Assembly: GCA_014871385.1 (NCBI GenBank)
Contig: CM026423.1
Span: 23,607,067 to 23,671,066, forward strand
Reading direction: 5' to 3'
Length of the DNA stretch: 64,000 nt
DNA from: Ceratodon purpureus
Taxonomy: Eukaryota > Streptophyta > Bryopsida > Pseudoditrichales > Ditrichaceae
The notes under the pieces were generated by a model. The model was not told the DNA's origin. It saw only the letters and a list, made by a program, of their open reading frames with translations, and made no database searches. Position 1 is the stretch's first letter. Each line of letters opens with the position of its first letter. Of this stretch, positions 33,917 through 45,994 are shown one piece after another. The position numbers and the translations under genes were made by a program.

Positions 33917-34760
33917 TTTTAAAAAAACCTGAATCTTAAAATCTTCATAACTTCTTCAAAACGTATCCAAATCGGGCTTATGAGGTGTTTTTTGGCATCT
34001 ACATTTCCTGTAGATGCCAAAAAACATCTCATAAGTCCAATTTGGACAAGTTTTGAAGAAGTTACGGGAATTTTGAGATTTCGGGGAGTAGAGGGGTCGG
34101 CCGTTGGCGGAGACGGGGGGGGGCCGACCCCGGTGACGGCCGTGGAGACGGCCGGCCGTCTCCACGGTGACGGCCGCGGAGACGGCCCCCCGTCCGCTTG
34201 GAGGCGGAGTCTCGCATGGCCTTCCTTCTTCTCTTGCGTTTTCTCTAGAGACGGCCTCCCCTCCACTCCTCCCCTCGTCCAACCTTTGACAGAAAAATTC
34301 TATTTCTAGATACTCTAAAAACAAAATCATTACCGAATTAGAAATTTCAGACATATCCCTGAAATCATGGAAAATGTCCAAAAGATTTTGTATTCGGGAT
34401 TGTGGGATCCGCCTTGATGTTGGGGTATACTTTAGAAGGAGATATTTATGCCGTTCAATTGTTGGTGCTCTACTATGGTTTGCAAACATAATCTCAATGT
34501 TTAGAAAGAATAATACATTTGTTTTGGAAATGAAATTATGGCCCATGGGCCTATAGACGAGGGAGGTATACGATGGGGGGTACAACTTAAAAGGTAATGA
34601 GAAGCTTATAAAAAATAATATTCTTTTATTTGAAGACATTATTTCGTTAGGTAATATAATTAAAAGAGAACTCGACATGGATTTCTCTTACATTAATATG
34701 ACAAGTTTGTATGTTTTTGGCTTTAATTTTATATGGCAAGACTAATCCCTTTTCCATAAA
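33917..34760. repeat. Left inverted arm of the hAT-like element
   Basis: About 840 bp that recur almost unchanged in reverse complement at about 36310-37146. The arm contains a perfect short hairpin, TTTTTTGGCATCTACA / TGTAGATGCCAAAAAA (about 33989-34025). The spacer 34761-36309 is AT-rich with pyrimidine-rich tracts and no gene. Confidence 0.85.
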
Positions 34761-36309
34761 TGGAACATTGGAATTAAATAAAGGATAAACTTGAAGTTTA
34801 GAAATGAATTTGAATGAGAGGATTTGGAAGGTATGTTGTAGAGGACGTAATACTTAGAAATTAGATTTCAAATCAAATTAGATAGAGGTTGAAATTGTGT
34901 GAAGGAGGTTGGAGGACACATTAAATAGAATTGAGGATTGTAAAGTTGAATTAGAAGTCGAAGATGGTGGACAAAAAATTCATTATAAGTGATAGAGGAT
35001 AGAAATTTAAATACAACAAATTTTAGTTCTAATAATAAATAAATTGATTAATTAATTAAAAAACCAAGCAATCTGACAAGGGTGGATGTTTAATTTTAAA
35101 AGGTGAGTGAATTTTGAAGGTTTGGGAGTTGTCATTAAGAGAATTGTTTCTTGCTTTTGAAATGAAAGATATGCTAGTATTACATTTGAGTACTTGGGCA
35201 AGTGAATGCCACATTGTTTGCCTTCCATTCCTTTTAGACAAACACCGAGTCTATATGGCTTAAAGTTTAACAAATCTCGTCAATTTTTTATTCTGAGACT
35301 TATGATTTTTTTCCATCTTAAAGGTGATTCATAATCATTATTTTTATGAATGAAAGACATAACATGTGGATTCATCTAAATGTGGAAATACAAACACATA
35401 CTTCATAGCCAAAAATTTATATTTGTTTATTTATTTATTTAAGTATTTAATTATTTAGTATTCTTTCCTTAGTCTCCGATTCTACCTTTTATTTGTATAC
35501 TTTTTCCATTTGCCTTCCATTCTATCTTCTTGTTATTTTATTATTACACTATTTTTCCATTCTATTGTCTCTTTAGTTTTTTATCTTAACATTATTCTTC
35601 CATTTTCTCTTCTCATTTTCCTATCCTTCCATTCCTCTCCCATCATCTATTTATTTATTTAATATTCCTCTAATCTGTCTCCCATTCTATCTTTTTACTT
35701 TTGCCTATCGGAAGAAAGGAAAAATAAATAAAAGATTAGGGGATTATATTATGTACAAAAAAATAATAAAAAACAGACAATTGAAATAAAATACAATATG
35801 ACAGTAAATGAAACATAACAAATAACCGCGAGACAGACAAACTACAATGGGAAAAGGTTTGAAGGAAATAGATGTGTATAGAGAAGATAGATATCAAGGG
35901 AAAAAACAAAAAATAAAAAAAGTACATGAGAGGTAATAATAAATCAAAAAGATAATTAGAATAAAAGATCAAATAAAAAATAATAATAATAATTGCAAGA
36001 GTGGAAATGACATACAAGAAGAAATGAGGAGTATGAAGTGAATAGAAAAAACCATGTCATGGTGAAAACATTATGGCAAAAGAAGAAACTAAATAAAAAT
36101 ATCCAACTTAGAAAGGACTCTTTTCTTAAAGATTAAAGGATTAGATAAAGCACGAGACAATAATTGGAAAATAGTTAATTATAATTACATAGAATAAAAT
36201 GGTATTTGAAAACATAAGAAATAAGTTCAATAACACTAAGATATACAAACCACAGTGGGCATAATTTTAAATACCCAAGAAAGCAATTAATTAGGAAAAG
36301 AGCATTTTC

Positions 36310-37146
36310 ATGGAAAAAAGGATTTGTCTTGCCTTATAAAATTAAAGCCAAAAACATACAAACTTGTCATATTAATGTAAGAGAAATCCATGTCGAGTTC
36401 TCTTTTAATTATATTACCTAATGAAATAATGTCTTCAAATAAAAGAATATTATTTTTTATAAGCTTCTCATTACCTTTTAAGTTGTACCCCGCATCGTAT
36501 ACCTCCCTCGTCTATAGGCCCATGGGCCATAATTTCATTTCCAAAACAAATGTATTCTTCCTTCTAAACATTGAGATTATGTTTGCAAACCATAGTAGAG
36601 CACCAACAATTGAACGGCATAAATATCTCCTTCTAAAGTATACCCCAACATCAAGGCGGATCCCACAATCCCGATTACAAAATCTTTTGGACATTTTCCA
36701 TGATTTCAGGGTTATGTCTGAAATTTCTAATTCGGTATTGATTTTGTTTTTAGAGTATCTAGAAATAGAATTTTTCTGTCAAAGGTTGGACGAGGGGAGG
36801 AGGGGAGGGGAGGCCGTCTCTAGAGGAAACGCAAGAGAAGAAGGAAGGCCATGCGAGACTCCGCCTCCAAGCGGACGGGGGGCCGTCTCCGCGGCCGTCA
36901 CCGTGGAGACGGCCAGCCGTCTCCACGGCCGTCACCGGGGTCGGCCCCCCCCCCGTCTCCGCCAACGGCCGACCCCTCTACTCCCCGAAATCTCAAAATT
37001 CCCGTAACTTCTTCAAAACTTGTCCAAATTGGACTTATGAGATGTTTTTTGGCATCTACAGGAAATGTAGATGCCAAAAAACACCTCATAAGCCCGATTT
37101 GGATACGTTTTGAAGAAGTTATGAAGATTTTAAGATTCAGGTTTTT
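36310..37146. repeat. Right inverted arm of the hAT-like element
   Basis: Reverse complement of 33917-34760 with few differences. The two arms could form a stem of over 800 bp in a transcript, a possible source of double-stranded RNA and small RNAs. Confidence 0.85.
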
Positions 37147-37203
37147 TTTAAAAAAAATTTGCGGCCGTCTCCGCGGCCGTCGCCGGGGACGGCCTCCCCT
37201 CCG

Positions 37204-37516
37204 CGGCGATGGCAAGGGGCCGTCGCCGGGGACGGCCCGCCCACCGCGGCGACGGCCCCTCTCCGCGGGGACGGCAAGGGGCCGTCGCCGGGGACGGCCC
37301 CCCCACCGCGGCAACGGCCCCTCTCCGCGGGGACGACAAGGGGCCGTCGCCGGGGACGGCCCCCCCACCGCGGCGACGGCCCCCCTCCGCGGCGACGGCA
37401 AGGGGCCGTCGCCGGGGACAGCCCTCCTACCGCGGCAACGGCCCCTCTCCGCGGCGACGGCAAGGGGCCGTTGCCGGGGACGGCCCTCCCACCGCGGCGA
37501 CGGCCCCCTTTCCGCG
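37204..37516. repeat. Five tandem 62-bp GC-rich repeats
   Basis: Units are phased by CAAGGGGCCG at 37213, 37275, 37337, 37399 and 37461. Each unit contains GGCCGTCGCCGGGGACGGCC and can fold on itself. CpG density is very high, in contrast to the AT-rich centre of the element. Confidence 0.85.
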
Positions 37517-37681
37517 GCGACGGCCGCTTTCTGCTCCCGCAACCCCTTTCACCTCGGGGTGAAACTTGTGCAAGTGATTTTTTTTTTCTAAGTCACAGGA
37601 CGTCCTGTGGCGCTGGCGGACGTCCGCGGACGTCCCCACGTCCCGAGCGTCCCGGACGTCCGTGACAACCCTGATTGAGAA

Positions 37682-39638
37682 CTATGCCCGGTTGGCAATG
37701 CCACTGACGGAGCTGCTCAAGAAGGAAGAGGAGTACCTCTGGACGGCAATCCGTCAACTGGCGTTCGAAGAATTGAAGAGACGGTTGGTCACAGCACCTA
37801 TACTAGCACCACCGGATTGGTCAAAACCTTTCCATGTCACTTTGGACGCCTCCGGTTGGTGCGTGGGAGCTATTCTATGGCAATTGGATGACGAGGGCTG
37901 GGAAAGACCAATCTATTATGCCAGCCGGCAGATGAATCCGGCCGAGAAAAATTATACGACAACCGAACGGGAGGCTCTAGCCGTCATTTATGCGTGCAAG
38001 AAGTTTCGCCATCACCTACTGGGGTACAAAGTCATCTTCTATACGGATCATGACTCGCTGAAGTATTTAGTCAACAAACCGGACCTGTCCGGAAGGTTGG
38101 CCAGGTGGATATTACTTCTTCAAAAGTTCAACTACGAAGTTATTGTCAAATCCGGGAAATCTAACCTCAATGCAAATTACTTGTCACGACAACGAGGAGA
38201 AGAGAGCAAGGAAGAGATATCTTCTGAGTTTCCGGATGAATTTCCGGAAGAATACCCGGTCGGTACGAGTATACAGGATATACCGGACCCCCGCGACCTT
38301 CCGGTCGCAGGAGAGACATCTTCTGTCTACCATGTTCAGGAGGACAAAACGGAGGACCAGGATCTTCAGCGGATTAAAAACTATCTCCAGACGCAGAGGT
38401 ATCCGGAAGGACTGAGTAGGGAGGAGAAGAGTGTGTTCCAGCACCGGGTGGCATCGTATTTTCTAGTCGGAGAATTGCTTTTTAAGCTAGGGGCGGATGA
38501 AAAACTCCGACGCTGCCTAGAACCCATCTATCGCCGGAAGGTCATCCGGGCTCTGCATGACGGACCGGCCGGAGGACACTATGCATCCGTCATCACCGTA
38601 CAGAAGATCCGCGAGGCCGGATACTGGTGGCCCCACCTTCACCGTGATGTTCATCAATTTATAAAAGAATGCGACCCCTGCCAACGGATAGGAGCTCCTG
38701 CCGTCCGGCATCACTGGCCGCTAACTCCCATTGTCCCCCTAGCACCGATTGAAAAATGGGGAGTAGATTTTATTGGGCCAATTCAACCATTAGGCACACA
38801 GAGGCACCGGTACATCATTCTAGCGACGGACTACGCCACCAAGTGGGTAGAAGCTAAGGCCACCCGGAAGAATGACGCCGAGACATCAGCTCGGTTCATA
38901 TTCGAAAGGATAATGATGCGGTTTGGCCATCCGTTGGAAATAGTGAGCGACCGGGGAACACATTTCCTGAACGAAGTGGTGGCCGGTCTGACCAACCAGT
39001 ACGAAGTCAAACACCGGAAGACCACACCGTACAATCCCAAGGCAAACGGATTGACGGAACGTGCCAACGGAATAATTTGTAAGATTCTGACCAAGGTAGT
39101 TACCTTGCATAAGACAGACTGGGACCGGAAATTGACCTCAGCCGTCTATGCGTATAACACGGCACACAAGAGTACGACCGGACGGACTCCGTATTATCTG
39201 GTATACGGACAGGAGGTACTTCAGTCCATCGAAACGGAAGTAGAGACGTTGAGGGTGCTCGCAGCCAACCACGGAGATAAAATGGATGCCCTCGATAACC
39301 GTCTACAGGTCATCGACCGGATGGAGGAAGACCAGATGGAGGCATTGGAAAGAACAAAGGCGGTCCAAGCCAAAAGGAAGGAAGTGTATGACAAGCGGAT
39401 CACGATGGACAAAGGGATCGAAGAAGGGGGATTGGTTCTAGTCTATGACAGCCGGTACAAGAATTTTCCGGGTAAGTTACATACTCGGTGGATGGGACCG
39501 TTCCGGGTTGATAAGATTTATTCCAATGGGTCATTACAACTTCCAGATCTAGAAGGCTACCCAATGGACACCAGGGTGAATGGATCCCGGGTCAAACTGT
39601 ATAGACCGGATGACATTCGCGAGGACGCTCACGGGTGA
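37682..39638 (+). pseudogene. pol: E0 pol, 3' part (RNase H and integrase)
   Basis: Open from the hAT-like TSD to TGA at 39636-39638. RNase H (LDASGWCVGA, TDHDSLKYL), the HHCC finger, the integrase D, D, E blocks and the GPF-type end are all present and close to A. One visible change is NADYLSRQ to NANYLSRQ between RNase H and the linker. The gene cannot yield full Pol because its 5' part is separated and frameshifted. Confidence 0.9.
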
Positions 39639-39649
39639 AGAAGGGGTAA

Positions 39650-41571
39650 TGTGGAAAGTGATTTCCACGATTGACACACCGGAATACTAATTCCGGTAGG
39701 AAAAGGATAAAAATTTAAAAATTTTGTGTTAGGAATACGGAAGTACTACTTAGATAAGTGAAACAACCGGTTAAGACGGTTGGCCGAATAAATAAGAGAA
39801 CCGGAAGGTCAGCCGGGTGAGATCCGGTCGTCCGGGGTGAAGGAGAGGAAGCACCGTCCATGTGACAGAACCCTGACACCGCAGACTTAAGGGTAACCAC
39901 CGAAGGGTACGATGCACGCGGGAAGAATGGCTGCAACCATTAAAGCGCCGCCGGTCGCGACCGTCCAATGATGAAAGGCTACGACCGTCCGTCATGATGA
40001 GCTACGAACGGGCGGGAGTGAGGACAGGTATAAAAGGAGGAAGAGCAGCCGTGCTCCTCCTTTCTTTTGTCATTTTGCGGCGCGCTGGATCCTTGTGTTC
40101 CACGGCGACGGGCGCAGTTAGGGTTGGACGGTAGGAGAGAGAGACGGTGAGACGGAAGTGTTTCCGTTAGGTGAGGGATTGTGGTGAGGATCGTGCGTGC
40201 AGGTGTTACCGGAGTGACGGTGAGGAAGACTTAGCAGAATGGGTAGAAAGGGGAAGGAACCGGCGGAGGAAGGACAGTTGGTAAAGGTACAACGGGTCAT
40301 GCCGTTGATGCCGGTAGACGACGAAGAAAAGGAGCTCCTCCGGGCCGCCTTAGATGTCATGGGCTGTGCGCTCCTATTGGACAAGGCGTGGGGTTGGAAA
40401 CATTCCCTTCCGGCCCAGGAGATCCTCGTCAAGAACCCCGAAAATCGAGGAACCATCCGGGGAGAATCGGAGCAGTGGACGGCCCAAGACTGGAGGGAGA
40501 CGTATGGCTTCAAGAACGTTGGAGAGATCTCAGCACCGGAGGCCCGGGAGTTTGTGTGGACGTATATCAAGGGGTCCGGAGACCGGAGAGAAGGGTGGGA
40601 CCTGGATGACATCAAGGACCCGGAGGCCCGGAGGGTAGTCGGGTTTATGAACCCTATTTTCCATCCGGAAAAGCCCAAACGGATAACCATCAAGTGGGCG
40701 TCCATTTTCATTGGGGCCATGATCGGTGAGTTCTCAGTAGACTGGGGCCTCATGATAAAGACGATAGTAGACCGGCAGGTAGCCAATCTCCGGAAGACCA
40801 AGAAACAGGCCACCTGCCTTCCGTCTTTCTCATTCACCTCTACCGTCACCGGGGGCTGTTGAACCCTAAGGAGATCCTGGAGTACGATGAAATCAAGAGC
40901 CTGCAGCAGTACGCCGAACCGGAAGAGGTGTCCGATCAGGACGATGATGAGGATTGTATCGAGGTCTCTCCCACGCCGGCTAAGAGACCCCGTCCCAGCC
41001 CGGATAAGGGACAGCCGTCAGGATCAACCCATACTCCTACCCCGACCAAGCGAACCCTGAATACGGAAGTCCTCAAACCCACCGGACCACCGGAGCACAC
41101 CGGAGACCCGTGCCAGGATTTTGTAAACCTTTCGGAGCAGGTGTCGGCGTATGCTCAGTTCCTAAAGTCGACTAGGCAGCTGGAGGGCCGGTTGGCTAAG
41201 GAGGTAATTTCCATTACGGAAACGGACCGGTTGGAGGATTGCCTGGGTATCCTTCGCAAGCACCGGGACTTAGCCAGTCTACAGACCAAGCACATCGACA
41301 AGATAGAGCAGTACCGGGAGAGGATTCGCAAGCTCAAGCAGGAGGTGCGTGATGCCCGAAAGGATTTCGATGACGCCCGTGACCGGGCAGCCCATGCCAT
41401 CCAGTCGGTCGTCGAGGTCAAGGCCACTTTAGCCCTTCCGGTGGATGTGGCAAATCAATGCGCCGTTTACCAAGCCTTCTTGACCCGGCAACCGGATCCG
41501 ACTGCATCGAAGATCGTGAAGTTCATGCACGAACGGACGCAGGTGATGAAGGACACTTGGTTGCAGATGAG
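39650..41571 (+). repeat. E0 3' LTR, 5' part
   Basis: Begins TGTGGAAAG after an AAGAAGGGGTAA polypurine tract and carries a TATA box at 40029-40035. It is cut at 41571 by the retrotransposon starting TGTTAAAGGG. It shares subfamily-specific sequence with 11071-12824, confirming the two as one LTR pair. The 589 bp before the ORF hold no other gene. Confidence 0.85.
40239..41571 (+). pseudogene. LTR ORF in E0 3' LTR (frameshifted, truncated)
   Basis: Starts at the family ATG and follows the LTR ORF, but one C is missing near 40829 in the CLPSFLIHLYR block, which shifts the frame to an early TGA. The rest continues in another frame from about 40859 until the family C insertion at 41571. It is diverged from the A copy, especially in the first 130 residues, and represents a second subfamily. 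Confidence 0.85.
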
Positions 41572-42190
41572 TGTTAAAGGGATTTTGTGCCTTTTTACCT
41601 AGGAGCAGTTAAATAGGAGCAGGAACAGTAAACTGCTAGGAGCAGTAAAAGCAGTTAGGAGCAGTAAAACAGTTAGTTACTGCAGATTTCTTAGTTACTG
41701 CGTTTTGGATGAAGTTTTGACCGTCGGATGAAAAATTGACTTGGATGAAAAACGGACTGATTGGAGGGTGGCGGCTAGGGTTTGGGGGGGGTTAGTGAGG
41801 AGTGAGGGTGGCGGCTCTCACTCTCTCTCTCTCCCCTTGGAGTTTGTGCAGCTATGGAGGATTAGGAGAAGGTTAGGATGGTGGTAGTAGGAGCAGGATT
41901 GATAGGGCAGGACTGATTGTATGAGGCAGTGATTAATGGGAAAACAAGGACTTTTTTGAGCAGATTGAGTGTATACATTGAATGCTAGGATTTGTAGTCA
42001 GATTTGCTTTGTGGGTTCTTGCATTAATGGAGCAGTAGATCAGGGCAGTATGGTTAGAATCTGGTGCTGTTCAGGGGCAGAATGGTGTTAAGCAGAATTA
42101 GTTAGGTGGGTACTAAAATTTTGAGGGTTTCTTCTTAGATCCGGACAGTAAACTTAGCTTCCAAAGGGTGAGCTAAATCACCCTTTAACA
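41572..42190 (+). repeat. 5' LTR of element C
   Basis: The ends are the perfect inverted repeat TGTTAAAGGG / CCCTTTAACA (TG...CA). The left part has many (G)AGCAGTAAA-type short repeats (about 41600-41690). No ORF of note. Confidence 0.85.
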
Positions 42191-42191
42191 T

Positions 42192-42209
42192 TGGCGACCA
42201 TGCAATAGT
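42192..42209 (+). other. Primer-binding site of element C
   Basis: TGGCGACCATGCAATAG begins 2 bp after the LTR, so it could pair with a tRNA ending in GGTCGCCA. I cannot name the tRNA with confidence. Confidence 0.5.
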
Positions 42210-43238
42210 TCAAACCATGTGGCTCTTGCTGCACACGCGAGGAGAGTACCTGATCCGTACAGTTCCTGGAGTGGTAGGTACAGTGGTGATCTAGAAGGGC
42301 AGGAGTAGATCTGACAGTGGCAGTGCCCGATCTGTGACAGTGACTGTCACAGTAACCAGATTTGTGACAAGTGGAAGTTACAGGGACTAGATCTGCAACA
42401 GTAGCAGTTTTGGGTAATGATGGGGAGCAAATCAACAGTGACGGCAGGACATGTGCACTCAAGAACCGGTGGGAGCAGTCAACAGCAAGCTGGAGGGGAG
42501 GCGCATCTCAGGAGCTGAGGACAGCTCTACAGCAAAAGGGGGATAGTCAGCCAGATTCAGGTAAGTTGCTGTTACCACTGATTTGAGGTTGCACTGCAAT
42601 GAATAGTAGGAGGAATTTTTGAGCAGCAGTAAAAAAATGAACAGTCAGTAAAACAGTCGTAGATCTACTGTCTAGGTAAATATGAAGACAGTAAAAATGA
42701 CGCAGTAAAAATGAGAGGTAAAAACGAAGCAGTAAAAAAAAAATTGAGGTAAAAAAATGGAGCAGTAAAAAGTCAAGGTAAAAAGGTGGCAGTAAAAAAC
42801 GAGAACCAGGAGTAAATGAGGAATGGAACCTAGAGACTAGTGATAGGAGTATGGAAAGGAAACTGGACCTAAAAATCACTAGATCTAGGTAAAAAACAGT
42901 CAAACTGGACTAGGATTGTGAAAAATTGGATCAGTTTCACTAAAAAAATAAAGGGGCAGAACTGGAAAACCAGGACAGTCCTTTAGAAACAAACTGTAAG
43001 ACTGAACTGCTTGGAAATCTGGTAGAAATCTAGACTAAGGACGAATTTTTCAACCTAAAGGCAGTTAGGACCAACCTAAGTAGGAGCAGTAGCTACTGAT
43101 AGATCCACAAAGGACCAGACTGGGGTGGTAGAGGGATGTACTGACAGGAACCAGGAGTACAAAGGACTAGCACACAGGGACTAGAGGAGGACTGGGACAG
43201 AGATCCACAGTACCTACCCAAGAGTTCACCTGGAGGGG
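42210..43238 (+). other. Leader of element C with CAGTAAAA/AGGTAAAA repeats
   Basis: About 1 kb without a convincing gene. Between about 42640 and 42810 the sequence is built of GCAGTAAAAA and AGGTAAAAA units. It may hold packaging or translation signals, but nothing recognisable. Confidence 0.5.
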
Positions 43239-43241
43239 TAG

Positions 43242-44319
43242 ACTGGACTTACTGGAGAAGCAGACAGACCAGAAGATCACCAACAGAAGGGACCAGGAAG
43301 GAGAAGCAGTGACTGCCCTAACATAGAAGGCGGCTACCAAGGGTGGGACAAGGAAGAATTGGCTAGAAGACAGGCAGCAGAGAGGCTGGCCAGATACGAG
43401 CTCAGGGAGCAGCAGAGAGCAGCAGTTGAACCAGGAAGGAACATGGGTGGGCAGCCCAGCTCGGAGGAGAGCATTGCCAAAGGAAAGACCAGGGACTTGA
43501 TTGACATGGATCTGGTGGGCGAAAATTCAAGCCAGGAGACACTGCTTGGAATAAGCAGGAGGACAGGATCAGCTAAGGGCGAACCTAGTCCCAGTTTCAG
43601 GAACTGGCAGGAGGATGATGAGATCAGGAAGTATGATGGCTCAATGCCATCACCAAGGACCAGCAGAAGGGAGTTTCCAAGATCAGGAGGTGGAGACATC
43701 CATCACAGTTGGAATCCTCAACTGGAGACAGCAGTAGCATACGACCAGTTTCAAGAGGAGGAGAAGAGAAGCACCAGCCGACCTAATACACCAAGACCAG
43801 GAATACAGACACCAGGGGACTTGGTGGAGACGCTGGAGTCACTGAAGAAGAAGCTGGACCAGGTCAGGAGTGAAGACAGGATTACAGGAGAAGCAGTACC
43901 CACTTCAGATCCGACCAGGACCAGCAGACAGGGACATCAGACCACAAGGAAGCAGACAGTTCAGTTTCAGGGACCAGAGCTGGATGAAGAAGAAGAAGAC
44001 AGGAAGCAGCTGGAGCAGTTCAAGGCCCAACAGCAGGCCAGAAGGCAAGCAGAGAGAGAACGAAGAAACCAGCAGGCAACAGAGGACCTGTACAGGAGGC
44101 AGATGGAGGAGCTAGGCCAGGCAGCCAGGTTCAGAGAGACAATGGAGGCTTGGGAAGAAAAGAATCGGGAGGAGATCAAACTGAAGGAAGCCATGAAGCT
44201 ATGGCAGGAAACAAAGAGACTTGAAGAGCAGGACCAGGAGAAGTAGAGACAGGAGGCTCTCAGAACCTGGCAGGAGACTCAAAGGAGGGAGGAGATGAAG
44301 CAGGCAGCGAGGGAAGCTT
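43242..44319 (+). pseudogene. gag: Gag of element C, N-terminal part
   Basis: An open frame with no ATG between a stop near 43239 and the first in-frame ATG at 43443, so the true start is unresolved. The protein is highly charged and Gln/Glu/Arg-rich, with long helical runs (for example ARRQAERERRNQQA) typical of a gag N-terminal extension. TAG at 44244-44246 interrupts it, probably a former CAG. The frame is then broken at 44320-44323 (GTAC) by a DNA transposon. Joining to 59680 with one GTAC copy keeps it open. Confidence 0.7.
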
Positions 44320-44323
44320 GTAC

Positions 44324-44393
44324 GTGAGCGGAGAGCGCAGAGCGGAGAGCGGTGAGCGCAGATTTGGAGAGCGGAGAGCACAGAATGGGGGAC
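44324..44393. repeat. Left terminal inverted repeat
   Basis: Built of short GAGCGGAGAGCG(CA) units. It matches the reverse complement of about 59610-59675. The following 44394-45287 is AT-rich, with T-runs near 44790 and 45030, and holds no gene. Confidence 0.85.
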
Positions 44394-45287
44394 AGAACCT
44401 AAAAATAGCACTTTTTTTACTAAAAATAAATTATAAAATTAGAAGATTCGAATATTCTTAGTGTATTTTTGGAAATAAACTAATTTAAGTAATTTAATTT
44501 ACCCTATAACCGTGGACTAATTACAGTATTTTCATTGAATTTGTAGTTCATATTCTCCTTTCTTGGTGATTAATTTTTTAACGTGCACCAATTACTATGC
44601 TCCAGCTCCTTCTAACTAGTTCAGGCATACAGTAATTCCCCTTATCTCCTTAAATTTATATGCAAATTACTACTTAAAATGTTTTGGTATTGAACCTGTG
44701 AACAGGGATCAAGTAACATTTAATTTCATAACATTTTCTTAACATTGCTAGAATTCATCCACTATAGTCTACATGCCTTTCTCCTTTTTTTTTTTTTTTT
44801 AATTTTTTTGAAATTTGTTATGTAATTTTTATAAAATTTTCTTTATTCTATCTATCTTGTTAGAGGGGTCAAAAGCCTCCTTGCATTTGATTCTCTCCTT
44901 CATTTTATTTTCACAATCATTTTATTTTCACATTCAATTTGTTGATCTCCTTCATATTATTTTCAACCTTCATTTTAAATATTGCTATTCTTTTCTTTAA
45001 TCTTTTTAATTTCAATTTATATAAATGTCTTTTTTTTTTAATTTTTTTTTTTTTTTTTTCATTCTTTAATTTTTAAAGAAAAATTTAAATGCTAAATGAC
45101 CTCTGCTAAACCTTCATCTTTTTCCATTCGGTTTAGGAGGATGACAACTTTTAAATGAATGAATAGCCGATTTTCAAGGGCGCCAAGCATCTTCTTCAGG
45201 GATATTTAAGATAGGAGTAGGGAATGTCTCTGCCTCTTTTGTATTGGTGTTATGTGAAGCTCTTTTCCGTAGTGCGGGACAGCACCT

Positions 45288-45740
45288 ATGGAAGACGTCA
45301 GAGATATTGTTGTTTCACTCGCTGACGATGTTTGTCCATTTCAACCATATGTTGAGGTGGAGGACGAAGAAGAGGTGATGGCCAACAGCCAAGGGCGTCC
45401 GGCGACATCGGATGTTGCGGTACAACCGGATGTAAGAGCTGACCCTCCACGTTCAGAAAATTCGGATGAAATCATAGTGCTAGAGAAGGACGCAGATGTG
45501 CCTCTGCAACCACATGCATACTCGAAGGTTGGAAAGATCCCAAGGGGAACCTATTCCAGGGAATCAGTTAATCGGAGGCGGGGAGGTGGGCCATTGCTGA
45601 AACGATCATTCCAAGGACATTTGCCAAGTGTGGGAACGAAAGTGAATGCGAATGTAGTTTCTCCTGTAGTATAGTCAGCGGCTGGCAATCCTGCTGATAG
45701 TGTAGTGGGCAACCCTAAACGTGTTAGGTTCGAAGATTAG
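45288..45740 (+). CDS. Small acidic ORF at the transposon left end
   Basis: ATG at 45288 opens a 128-codon frame to TAG at 45672-45674. The same frame then continues 21 codons to a second TAG at 45738-45740, ending in a basic KRVRFED stretch. The protein is acidic at the N-terminus (DDVCPFQPYVEVEDEEE) and basic at the C-terminus. No domain is recognised. The first TAG may be the true stop or a former CAG. It could be the remnant of an accessory gene. The 254 bp up to the transposase stop hold nothing visible. Confidence 0.4.
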
Positions 45741-45994
45741 GACATCTAATAACAAGTATATGTTTGCCTTAATAAAGGGTACATGTCAGGGGATACGAGG
45801 TATATAGCGCACTTCTTCAAGATACAATGTATTGAAATAGAATGCAATCAATGTGAACGCCAAAGCCTTTAATATAATGAAAAAGTCAATACAGCTTCTC
45901 AATAGCTGACTTACTATATGGTATATTACTAAAATCATTCACTACGTGACAAATGGCCATTGTGGAAATGGAAGTTCTAAAGTAGGAGGGCTAC

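Larger units (their letters stand above)
33276..37673. mobile_element. 4.4-kb non-autonomous hAT-like foldback element
   Basis: Flanked by a perfect 8-bp TSD, ATTGAGAA (33268-33275 and 37674-37681), with termini CAGGGTTGT inverted at both ends. An 8-bp TSD with CAGGG-type ends is characteristic of the hAT superfamily. Inside are GC-rich outer parts (33300-33910 and 37160-37640), long inverted arms and an AT-rich centre. No transposase is present; long open frames in the GC-rich parts are low-complexity artefacts. Removal restores the pol frame at FIENYARL. Confidence 0.85.
11071..41571 (+). mobile_element. Older Ty3/Gypsy element 'E0', host of nested insertions
   Basis: Same family as A. The pieces are a 5' LTR remnant (11071-12824), primer-binding site, gag (16434-16960 and 30002-31039), pol (31040-33275 and 37682-39638) and a 3' LTR (39650-41571, continuing beyond a further insertion). 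Removing the solo LTR, the 13-kb DNA transposon and the hAT-like element by their TSDs makes leader, gag and pol contiguous. The 158-bp overlap of its two LTRs (11071-11228 and 41414-41571) shows about two differences. One frameshift in pol and one in the LTR ORF indicate that it is no longer autonomous. Confidence 0.88.

Noticed and set aside
35400..36020. AT-rich ORFs in the centre of the hAT-like element
   Set aside because: Low-complexity Phe/Ile/Leu-rich readings from pyrimidine tracts, with no start context or domain.
33300..37665. GC-rich ORFs (Arg/Gly/Pro-rich) in the hAT-like element
   Set aside because: They follow the GGGGACGGCC-type repeats, occur on both strands and show no transposase motif.
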